Assembly (NCBI GenBank): GCA_903921605.1
Contig: CAIXQV010000136.1
Location: forward strand, 1 to 9,371
Length of the DNA: 9,371 bases
Source: an uncultured Planctomycetaceae bacterium
GTDB lineage: Bacteria; Planctomycetota; Planctomycetia; Planctomycetales; Planctomycetaceae
Direction: 5' to 3'
Part shown: one piece after another, positions 1 through 7,400 of the stretch
How the letters are laid out: the number at the start of each line of letters is the position of its first letter
Numbering within the stretch: the stretch's first letter is position 1
Position numbers and translations under genes: made by a program
The notes under the pieces: generated by a model
Told to the model about the DNA's origin: nothing
Database searches by the model: none
Seen by the model: only the letters and a program-made list of their open reading frames with translations

Positions 1-117
1 CTGGCGACGATCTTCCACAGCATGGGACTGAAGCTGGATTCACACCTGCCAGGTCCCGCCGGCCGACCATTCCCGCTGGTTGACTTTGGATACCGCGAAA
101 TTCACGAGCTGTTTTAA
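1..117 (+). CDS. DUF1501 domain protein, C-terminal 38 residues (5' truncated)
   Basis: Frame 1 is open from the first base to a TAA at 115-117. It encodes a tail that begins LATIFHSMGLKLD and continues with GPAGRPFPLVD and a final IHELF. This matches the C-terminal pattern of planctomycete DUF1501 proteins as I know them: an 'ATIFH..G' helix, then 'GRP.PL/I.' and an 'I.EL' ending. DUF1501 proteins are sulfatase/phosphatase-fold relatives, usually exported through a Tat-type signal and often paired with a DUF1549/DUF1553 cytochrome-like partner. The N-terminus, the signal and any partner lie outside the window. The substrate is unknown. The gene converges on the minus-strand gene ending at 280. 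The family call rests only on this short tail. Confidence 0.72.
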   Translation: MATIFHSMGLKLDSHLPGPAGRPFPLVDFGYREIHELF

Positions 118-150
118 GTGAATGGTGTGGCTGCGTTTGCTCGCACGAAA

Positions 151-194
151 TTGTCGCACCCTACGAATCGCAGCGTTCCCGTAGGGTGTGACAA
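151..194. repeat. Long intergenic hairpin, 15-bp stem
   Basis: Bases 151-165 pair with 180-194 across a 14-base loop (166-179). The arms are TTGTCGCACCCTACG and CGTAGGGTGTGACAA. Fourteen pairs are Watson-Crick and one (156 with 189) is G-U in plus-strand RNA, which becomes C-A in the opposite RNA. The stem is therefore continuous only in a transcript read through from the DUF1501 gene. It lies between two convergent genes, where a terminator would be expected, but no T-run follows on either side. It may be a factor-independent-like terminator, an mRNA 3'-end stabiliser, or one copy of a dispersed palindromic repeat. The structure is directly visible; the role is inference. Confidence 0.75.
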
Positions 195-221
195 GTGAGC
201 CTTGGCGAGCGCGGGCTCACT
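194..221. repeat. Second hairpin abutting the first (GTGAGCC palindrome)
   Basis: AGTGAGCC at 194-201 is complementary to GGCTCACT at 214-221, with a 12-base GC-rich loop. It shares base 194 with the preceding stem, so the two hairpins are back to back or compete for one base. GTGAGCC/GGCTCAC palindromes of this kind are, from memory, frequent between genes in planctomycete genomes. That suggests a dispersed repeat rather than a unique regulatory site. No poly-T tract follows. Confidence 0.55.
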
Positions 222-279
222 GGCTGCATCTCTCATTGATTCAAGCCGGAGGCTATTACGGGACTGTTCCTGAGAGGGA

Positions 280-1158
280 TCAGAACACCCCGTAGAAGCC
301 ATGCTTCACAAACTCAATTTGTTCGCCGTTGGCTCGGTAGTCGACTCCAACATCGTACAGCAGATGATCCAGTTCGTGATGACGCTCTTCAACGAACCGA
401 ATGTAGCCGTCGGGATACTGCTGCCAGTTCAAAAAGAACAACAGTTGATCGATGTTAACGCCTGAGAAATAGATCGTGTCGCAAGTTCGTTTGTTCGCCA
501 GACAGATCGTGTGACAATCTCGCAATTCCGGTCGGTACAGATCATCCAAAGACACTCGCCAGGTGTCGCAATAAACTGAGCATTCCAGTTTGTCGACAAT
601 CTCTTTCTGCTGCTTTTGTGCATCGAAGAAGAAGTAAAAATTCTCCAACTGACGGCCGCCCGCGGAGAACTCATACGCAATCCCGGATGAAACCTGACTG
701 CCTGGGTTGCCGATATACAGATGGACGACATCCAGCACGCCATTCTGCTGGGCAGCTTGCTCCGTAAGATCGAATGAGAACATAAAATACGGCAGCCGTG
801 GATCAGCGGTTTCAGGAAATCTCAGCAGCCCCTCAGTCGCTTCTTCGAGTCGTTCGATGGAAACAAGTCGACCTTGCCGCTCGTAGTCGTAGATGTATAT
901 CTCGAGCGCCCATTGACCGTCGATTCTTTTGATCCCGTAGACGCTGCGGAAATCACCGATGCCTCGCTGGATGGCTTGAAGAATCTTTGTCACCCACGCC
1001 GCATGAGGCATCTCATTGACGGCTTTGAACAACAGAACGCTGGGGCGGAGCTTTCCATTTCCCGATGCTGGCGGCTCATACGGCCAATGGCAATAGTTCA
1101 ACCAGGGATCGCCGCTCTTCATCCGCTCAATCAACAGTTCTCGGAGAGGCTTGTCCAT
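280..1158 (-). CDS. Unrecognised soluble protein, 292 aa
   Basis: I do not recognise a family. The protein is acidic/aromatic and apparently cytosolic, with no signal peptide or membrane segment. Visible blocks are PWLNYCHWPYEPP near the N-terminus, an aromatic beta-rich centre (LPYFMFSFDLTE, LENFYFFFDA), a stretch with several Cys (ECSVYCDTW, RDCHTICLANKRTCDTIYF), and a C-terminal RFVEERHHELDHLLYDVGVDY followed by FVKHGFYGVF. ATG 1158 is preferred because AGGAG lies 9 bases upstream. The open frame continues 27 codons further to a TTG at 1239, with no ribosome site seen there. The gene lies 129 bp downstream of lpxI on the same strand, so co-transcription is possible, but nothing in the sequence ties it to lipid A. 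HHELDH is not a standard HExxH zinc motif. No function is assigned. Confidence 0.85.
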   Translation of the reverse strand: MDKPLRELLIERMKSGDPWLNYCHWPYEPPASGNGKLRPSVLLFKAVNEMPHAAWVTKILQAIQRGIGDFRSVYGIKRIDGQWALEIYIYDYERQGRLVSIERLEEATEGLLRFPETADPRLPYFMFSFDLTEQAAQQNGVLDVVHLYIGNPGSQVSSGIAYEFSAGGRQLENFYFFFDAQKQQKEIVDKLECSVYCDTWRVSLDDLYRPELRDCHTICLANKRTCDTIYFSGVNIDQLLFFLNWQQYPDGYIRFVEERHHELDHLLYDVGVDYRANGEQIEFVKHGFYGVF

Positions 1159-1167
1159 CTCGTGGAT

Positions 1168-1172
1168 CTCCT
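1168..1172 (-). promoter_or_regulatory. Ribosome binding site that selects ATG 1158
   Basis: The minus strand reads AGGAG here, 9 bases before ATG 1158. It decides the start of the 292-residue protein against the upstream TTG at 1239. Confidence 0.65.
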
Positions 1173-1287
1173 GAGAATCGAATAACGAATGAACATCAAT
1201 GCAGGTCCTTCTTACCGAAAGGACGTTCGGGCCGCTCAAGCGAGAACTGCTCAGATTGTGGTGATCACGCCGAACACAAGAGCGACA

Positions 1288-2151
1288 TTACGCAGCGGCG
1301 AGCAGTGCGAGTTCTTCGGCGTTAACGGCGACGATGGCAATTCCAAACTTGTCGGCGATCGCAGCAACCTCTTCTGGATTGATGATGATTGTCATACCGG
1401 CTTCAATGGCCAGCACCTTGCCGCCCGACTCGTGCATCGTCTTGATAGTGTCTGCACCGACAGTGGGCACATCGAATCGCATATCCTGTTTTGGTTTGGC
1501 GACTTTCACAACCGTGAAGCCACCGCGTCGGCACAATTCCCCCGCACGACGAATGCAGCGATCGGTCCCTTCAATTGCTTCCACTGCGATTACAGCGGTG
1601 TCATTGATCACGACAGTCTGGCCAATATCCAGTCGGCCCATTTCACGAGCCATCTCCCAGCCGAAGCGAATATCTTTCCACTGAGCGGCGTTGGGGCGGC
1701 GGCTGGTCAGAAATCCATGTTTCACAAGAAGCTCCGGGCAGTATTTCAGGGCGGAATCAAAGACCAGATTATCGCGCTCAAACTCACGAATCACCGCCAA
1801 CAGCAGCGTGTCGTCTTTCTTGTTCTCGCGAGCATAGCGAACCCACATATGGATGGTCCGCCAGTCCGGCATCAAGCGAAGCCAGCGGAACGGATGAAAG
1901 AGAACGGTCTTCTCAATCTTTCCCGCCATAATGATTCGCTGAACCCCGGCTTTTTTGAACAGCCGAATCGCTTTCCCAAAACGCGCGAGCGGAGCGAATC
2001 GAAATTCATCGCAGGCGTCATAGAGCTCATCCGAAGCCATACCAGCCACGCCAAGCCCATAGACATAGTGACCAGCATTGCGAGCGGCACGAGCAAACCG
2101 AATGGGAAACTCTCCCGCTCCGGCAAGAAGACCCAGCCTCATCGGAGGCAT
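1288..2151 (-). CDS. lpxI: UDP-2,3-diacylglucosamine pyrophosphatase LpxI
   Basis: LpxI hydrolyses UDP-2,3-diacylglucosamine to lipid X and UMP, the step done by LpxH in E. coli, on the cytoplasmic side of the inner membrane. The 287-residue product has the family's landmarks (residues from ATG 2151): RLGLLAGAGEFP at 5-16, the nucleotide-binding-like N-terminus; MAGKIEKTVLF near 75-85; VIAVEAIEGTDRCIRRAG near 187-204; and KPKQDMRFDVPTVG at 219-232, a highly conserved motif with Asp223 and Asp227. The Asp reported as catalytic in Caulobacter LpxI probably lies in this motif, but I could not align it exactly. The length is normal for LpxI. The longest frame starts at ATG 2247 with a 32-residue Pro/Ser/Val-rich extension and no Shine-Dalgarno; ATG 2151 has GAGG 8 bases upstream and gives the usual N-terminus. 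lpxD lies upstream on the same strand. Confidence 0.93.
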   Translation of the reverse strand: MPPMRLGLLAGAGEFPIRFARAARNAGHYVYGLGVAGMASDELYDACDEFRFAPLARFGKAIRLFKKAGVQRIIMAGKIEKTVLFHPFRWLRLMPDWRTIHMWVRYARENKKDDTLLLAVIREFERDNLVFDSALKYCPELLVKHGFLTSRRPNAAQWKDIRFGWEMAREMGRLDIGQTVVINDTAVIAVEAIEGTDRCIRRAGELCRRGGFTVVKVAKPKQDMRFDVPTVGADTIKTMHESGGKVLAIEAGMTIIINPEEVAAIADKFGIAIVAVNAEELALLAAA

Positions 2152-2456
2152 CGCTTCCACCTCGGAAATCGAATCGAGCCCCGCTACTGCCGGTCTCACG
2201 AACGGCAGTATGTCAGGATTGGAATCTGAATTGACCGGCGTAGACATGTGAACTGACTGTGGTGATTTGTTACGGAGGATGGCATAGTGCGCCCGTCCTC
2301 AGATGAAAAGTATTACTCTGCGTAACGTCCAATTCTTTATGCAGGCGAAACGCGTTGGGCGGGTCTGATATTCAGTCGTTCAACTCAATTCAGCCAGCTA
2401 ACAAGAAGCTGAATCCGCAACTGAAACCACTAAACTCCCAACAAAAACAAAGTGAT
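2152..2456. other. lpxD-lpxI spacer
   Basis: This is 305 bases between the lpxD stop and the preferred lpxI start, including the optional 32-codon lpxI extension (2152-2247). On the minus strand a T-rich run (TTTGTTTTTGTTGG) begins shortly after the lpxD stop, but no stem precedes it, so it is not a convincing intrinsic terminator. TTGGAC and TAATACT occur around 2305-2335 but are spaced too closely for a standard sigma70 promoter. No small gene or RNA is recognisable. Whether lpxD and lpxI share one transcript cannot be decided from sequence. Confidence 0.6.
2160..2163 (-). promoter_or_regulatory. Probable ribosome binding site for lpxI
   Basis: GAGG (within GAGGTGG on the minus strand) lies 8 bases before ATG 2151. 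No comparable match precedes ATG 2247. A short motif inside an open frame can occur by chance, so this is moderate support. Confidence 0.45.
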
Positions 2457-3590
2457 TTACGCGGCTGCGGAGTCCCTAATGTCTGGTTTTGCAACTTGTT
2501 CTGGTCGAGATCCGGAAGCGGGATCCTGCAGTCGAAGGCGAAGCCCTTCCAGTTCTTTCTCCATTTTCTTGACGGTATCTCGGATCTCCGGAAGGCGCCG
2601 AAGAGCCATCAATTGGCGAGTCGTCTCAGCCACCGGACCAGCAGGCGAACCGAGATAAGTCTGCCCGCCAGGCATGTCACGATGAACCCCGGCTTTGGCT
2701 CCAATGATCGCACCGTCACCAAGATGCACGTGGTCGGCAATACCAACCTGCCCCGCGCAGACGACAAAATCGCCTGTGGTCACAGAGCCCGCTAAACCGA
2801 CCTGACCTACCAACAGATTGTGTCGCCCAACCTGGCAGTTGTGAGCAATCATCACCTGATTATCGATGCGAGTGCCGGAGCCAATTACCGTCTCACCAAT
2901 CTTCGCTCGATCGATGGTGGTTCCAGCTCCGATTTCCACGTTATCACAAATTCGCACTGTCCCATAATGTGGCAATCGCTCATGACCACCGTTCACAAAG
3001 CGATAGCCAAAGCCGTCGGCACCAATCACGCAGGCCGCATGAATGGTGACGTGATTTCCAATGATAATATCGTGGTACAACACCGTATTCGCGTGAAGCG
3101 TTACATTGTCGCCAACAACTGAGCCATCGCCGACGACAACACCGGATTGAATTTCACAACTGTGACCAATGACCACATCGCGACCAATGACCGCCATCGG
3201 ATGAATATTCGTGTTGGCACCAATCTGAGCCGTTGCGTCGACCACTGCGTGCGGGGAAACTCCGATCCGCGGCCGTGCTCTCAGGGGACGCAGGATTCCG
3301 GCGATCGACAGCAGCGCTGTCTCAGCTTCCGGGACCAACAGAAATGTTCGATCCTTGTAAGCGGATAGCTCATCCTTAACCGCCAGCGGTGCGACGATGA
3401 CTTTACACTTCGAATGCTTTACTCGCGGGAGATTCTTTGCATCGCCAACGAAGCTTATGTCGCTCTCCAATGCTCGATCGACAACATCAACTCCCGTGAT
3501 GGAGCGAAGGGGATCACCGAGCACTACTGCGTCAAGAATTTCGGCGATCTCACCTGCTGTTAACGATCTTCGCGCGGTTCCACCGTTCAT
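2457..3590 (-). CDS. lpxD: UDP-3-O-acylglucosamine N-acyltransferase LpxD
   Basis: LpxD transfers an acyl chain from acyl-ACP to the 2-amino group of UDP-3-O-acyl-glucosamine, the third step of lipid A synthesis, in the cytosol. The 377-residue product shows the family's three parts (residues from ATG 3590). An N-terminal uridine-binding domain covers about 1-105 (SLTAGEIAEIL; ISFVGDAKNL). A left-handed beta-helix of hexapeptide repeats covers about 108-315, including ADGFGYRF at 191-198, EIGAGTTIDRA at 219-229 and RIDNQVMIAHN at 241-251, whose His250 matches the catalytic His of E. coli LpxD. A C-terminal helix follows near 323-356. The length is slightly above the usual 340 because of a short polar tail. 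ATG 3590 has GGAGG 5 bases upstream; a GTG at 3641 would add 17 residues but coincides with the predicted transcription start. The gene diverges from the kinase gene, about 860 bp away. Confidence 0.96.
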   Translation of the reverse strand: MNGGTARRSLTAGEIAEILDAVVLGDPLRSITGVDVVDRALESDISFVGDAKNLPRVKHSKCKVIVAPLAVKDELSAYKDRTFLLVPEAETALLSIAGILRPLRARPRIGVSPHAVVDATAQIGANTNIHPMAVIGRDVVIGHSCEIQSGVVVGDGSVVGDNVTLHANTVLYHDIIIGNHVTIHAACVIGADGFGYRFVNGGHERLPHYGTVRICDNVEIGAGTTIDRAKIGETVIGSGTRIDNQVMIAHNCQVGRHNLLVGQVGLAGSVTTGDFVVCAGQVGIADHVHLGDGAIIGAKAGVHRDMPGGQTYLGSPAGPVAETTRQLMALRRLPEIRDTVKKMEKELEGLRLRLQDPASGSRPEQVAKPDIRDSAAA

Positions 3591-3594
3591 CCTG

Positions 3595-3601
3595 CCCTCC
3601 C
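3595..3601 (-). promoter_or_regulatory. Strong ribosome binding site for lpxD
   Basis: The minus strand reads GGGAGGG, with core GGAGG ending 5 bases before ATG 3590. It is the best Shine-Dalgarno match noticed in the window and sets the lpxD start inside the longer open frame. Confidence 0.75.
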
Positions 3602-3647
3602 TGTGCTCATCTGAGTGCCGAATTTCACTGTTCAGCTTCACCCGACC

Positions 3648-3677
3648 ATCATAGCGCAGGCGCGGAGATCACCGCAA
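3648..3677 (-). promoter_or_regulatory. Candidate sigma70-type promoter of lpxD
   Basis: On the minus strand TTGCGG (3677-3672) and TATGAT (3653-3648) are separated by 18 bases. The -10 element matches the consensus at 5 of 6 positions, the -35 at 3 of 6. Transcription would start near 3641, leaving a leader of about 50 bases before ATG 3590. The position fits well but the -35 box is weak, and planctomycete promoter consensus is poorly known. Confidence 0.4.
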
Positions 3678-4451
3678 TAGGAAGCTTTTGCCACGGATCG
3701 CAACAAGGCCCCAAACAAATCATCCCCCAGAGGATTAGCGACGAAAACCCGCACATTCGGCCGCTCTGCCCGACAACTCAACGGCCATCAATATGACTGC
3801 TTCCGGTTCCAGTTTTCCCCGAAGCGACGATTGAGAATCGTACTGCCCAGCAGAGGAACGGCGTCTCCGGCAACCGCGTCCAGCCTCTCCCCCTTCCTCA
3901 GCTCTTTCTCCAGCAACTGAACCTGAGTATGTTTCAAACACGCCCGCACCCGATAGGAACGTGTTCACAAGTACAGATACCAGCCACTTTTCCTGTGCCG
4001 CAACCTCCAATTCCAGCCACCATCGCAAGAGCCCGTAAAGCACATTCCGCGACGCGTTGAACGGAGGGATATTCCGACGCACAGATGGCGGAGAATTCGT
4101 TAGGTAGGGTTGTATGGACTTGTTCGCGCTCCGAGTCTCAAAACTCAGGACAAATCCGTGGCGTTTGTTTCTGGCGGGTTTATACATTCACCCTGGGGAA
4201 ACTGGTCTCCCTGAAGTTTCAAAGGAACGTTTCCGTTGTCATCAGTACACAACGTGGTACGATTCCGATGGAGTCTCCCTTCCAGCATTGAGAATTGTCA
4301 GCGACGTCGGTCCTGTAATGCGTGAGATCCTACGGAGTGGCTTTCGCGACACGGCAGGTTCGGTATTCGTGGGAGGCTTCCGTGGTGATTCAATCTGTCT
4401 CTACTGTCCACTGCAGAATTCCGCCCTTGCAAGCCGAATGACATACGGTCG
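3678..4451. other. 774-bp divergent intergenic region, no convincing gene
   Basis: This stretch separates the lpxD promoter region from the kinase start. Two open frames were inspected and doubted. The first, 3735-4187 on the minus strand (150 codons, ATG start), has a protein-like hydrophobic centre (LLRWWLELEVAAQEKWLVSV) but flanks of Arg/Glu/Gly-rich, non-domain-like sequence and no usable Shine-Dalgarno. The second, 4114-4497 on the plus strand, runs into the kinase gene in another frame and resembles no family I know. TTGAGA/TTGTCA hexamers near 4287-4297 lack a good -10 partner. No strong hairpin, tRNA or riboswitch was recognised. The region must hold the kinase promoter and may hold gene remnants. 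Confidence 0.5.
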
Positions 4452-7400
4452 ATGCCGCAGATTAAATCCAAAGAGGCTCTCAAGTCATTTCTCCTGACTT
4501 CGCGATTGCTGTCCCCAGCGGACTGGAATTCCGCCGCGGGCCAGATTTCTGACTCCGCTTCTGTCGACGCCATTCTGCAGACTCTTGAGCGACGACAACT
4601 GTTAACGCCCTTTCAGAGCGGTCGAATTCAAAAGGGCGAAACCGAAGGTCTGGTCCTCGGCCGATACAAGCTTTTGTATCGCAATGCGTCCGGCAGCTTT
4701 GCACGCGTTTTCCGCGCTGCGTCGACGGACGACAACAGCATCGTGGCTCTGAAACTACTCCGTGAACGATGGGTCGATGATCCTCGAACGGTGGCCAGTT
4801 TCGAACGAGAAGCTCGTATCTGCCAGAAGTTTATTCATCCCAATATCGTGTCGATTCTGGACATCGGCAACGAGGGACGTTTCCACTACTTCACAATGGA
4901 GTTCATTGAAGGCGGAAATCTCCGCGACTTCATGAACATCCGCAAGACCCTGTCGCCGCTGGAGGCGACTCGGTGCATCTACCAGATCTGCCAGGGTCTG
5001 GAGTACGCCTTGAAGATGGGGGCTTCTCATCGCGACTTGAAACTCACCAACGTTCTGATGAGCAGTACCGGAGTCGCCAAGCTGGTGGACTTTGGTCTCG
5101 CTGGCGCAGAAAACGCGACTCAGGCTGGCACCAGCGATGACGTCCAGCGCGCGTTGGAGTATTCGACTCTGGAACGCGGCACCAACGCACCTCGAAATGA
5201 TCCTCGCAGCGATATCTTCTTTGCTGGCTCGATCTACTATGAACTGCTCTGTGGCGAAGGTCCGTGGTCGCGGACTATCGATCGAGAAGAAAAACTGCAG
5301 TTGAATCGCTACTCGAACGTGCGGCCGCTCAAGCAGGTGCTGCCAGGACTTCCAGAAAGCATCTATCGAATTCTGAAGACGATGATGGAGCTGAATCCAT
5401 CATCGCGGTACCAGTCCTATGTCGAGGTCAACAAAGATCTCCGCGCCTTGCTGACTGAACTGGGCGAGCCGACCGGGGACACCGTTAATAAGAACTCCGC
5501 ATCTTCAGGTGGTGCAGGTTCCAAATCGGGATCATCCTCAGGTGGAAAGTCGGCCAAGAAGTCTTTCAATCTGATGGTTGTTGAACCGGGACGAAAGCGA
5601 GAAAAAAAGCTTAAGCAATACTTCGAACAGTATTCGTTCGCGTTGAACTTCGTAGAAGAAGCTTCGGTCGCGTTCGAGAAGCTGAAGGGCAAAACGCCGC
5701 CTGATGGGTTGTTGTTCATGGCGGATGTTGATGCCGCGCCGGTTCTGGAACTTTATTCCAAAGTTCAGGCGTACGCTCGCACATTAAAAGTGCCTTGCGT
5801 GGCCGTATTCGCTGCAGAAGAGGCCGACGCAGTCAAGAAACAGATCTACTCGACGAAGTTCGGCGCGACGATGTTTCAGCCGACATCGCCGCGTGACCTT
5901 CGTCAGCACTTTGCCGAAATCGCCGGTTTTGATTGCGGTCCCGTAGCGCCGGCCGAACCACCAAAACGAAAAGAGGCGCCAACGGCCAAAACTGGTCCGG
6001 CAAGTAAGTCTCCAAAAGTTCCGGAACCGGCAGCCGATTCAGATATCGTTATTGATGATTCAGACATTGAAGTCAGCTCGAAGCCCGCCGCGCCACTGAA
6101 GCCATCAGCTGACAAGCCGAAGTCCGGTTCGAAGGAATCGAAATCAGAGAAGCCTTCCGGGCCGCAGTCCCCGCCACCAGAATCGACTCCTGTTTCTGCC
6201 GGAGCGAGTTCTGAGGCCACTGCGGCGAAGGCTCCAGCTCCTCAACTTAATGCGGCCCAGAAAGCGGCGGCAATCCGTGCTGCTCAACGAGCCGCCGAAC
6301 GGGAAGCAATCGAAAAAGCGGCTGCAGAAAAAGCAGCCGCCGAGCGTGCCATTATTGAAAAGGCGGAACGAGAAGCTCGGGAGAAAGCAGCTCGCGAACA
6401 GGCCGAACTCGATCGCATCGCCGCTGAAAAAGCGGCTGTTGAAGAGGCGGCTCGGAAGAAAGTCGAAGAAGAAGAGCGAGTGGCCCGCGAGAAAGTCGAA
6501 GCCGCACGTAAAGCCGCCGAAGAAGCCGAGCGAAAGAAAGCAGAAGAAGAGCGAATCGCCCGCGAAAAAGCAGAAGCGAAACGATTGGCTGTAGAAGAGG
6601 CTGTTCGCAAAAAGGCAGAAGACGAACGCATCGCGAAAGAGAAAGCGGAAGCTGAGCGTCTGGCGGCCGAAGAAGCGGCTCGTAAGAAAGTCGAAGACGA
6701 ACGTCTCGCTAAGGAAAAGGCCGAGGCGGAACGAATCGCCGCCGAAGAAGCCGCTCGCAACAAGGCGGAAGCTGAACGTCTGGCGGCCGAAGAAGCGGCT
6801 CGCAAGAAAGTCGAAGAAGAACGTCTCGCCAAAGAAAAAGCTGAGGCTGAAAGAATCGCGGCCGAAGAAGCGGCTCGCAAGAAGGCCGAAGAAGAACGCA
6901 TCGCCGCTGAAAAAGCAGAAGCTGAACGTCTGGCAGCGGAAGAGGCGGCTCGCAAGAAAGCCGAAGAAGATCGCATCGCGGCGGAGAAAGCGGAAGCCGA
7001 ACGTCTGGCGGCGGAAGAGGCGGCCCTTAAGAAGGCCGAAGAAGAACGCATTGCCGCGGAGAAGGCAGAAGCCGAACGCCTGGCAGCCGAAGAGGCGGCT
7101 CGTAAGCAGGCTGAAGAAGAACGCATTGCCGCTGAGAAGGCGGAAGCTGAACGTCTGGCGGCCGAAGAGGCAGCTCGAAAGAAGGCCGAAGAAGAACGCA
7201 GCGCCGCTGAGAAGGCGGAAGCCGAACGTCTGGCGGCCGAAGAAGTGGCTCGTAAGAAAGCCGAAGAAGAACGCATCGCCGCGGAGAAGGCAGAAGCTGA
7301 ACGTCTGGCGGCCCAAGAAGCAGCTCGAAAGAAGGCTGAAGAAGAACGTATCGCCGCTGAGAAAGCAGAAGCCGAACGTCTGGCGACCGAAGAAGCAGCT

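Noticed and set aside
1159..1239. TTG start at 1239 for the 292-residue protein
   Set aside because: No ribosome site precedes it, whereas AGGAG lies 9 bases before ATG 1158.
1189..2229. 346-codon plus-strand frame opposite lpxI
   Set aside because: It overlaps lpxI antisense, shows no domain, and lpxI has clear family motifs.
3591..3641. GTG start at 3641 for lpxD
   Set aside because: The GGAGG site points to ATG 3590, the added 17 residues are polar and unlike LpxD N-termini, and the GTG sits at the predicted transcription start.
6144..7316. 390-codon minus-strand frame rich in Phe, Gly and Leu
   Set aside because: It is another antisense shadow of the same repeats. The Phe/Leu richness is the complement of Lys/Glu codons, and it resembles no real membrane protein.
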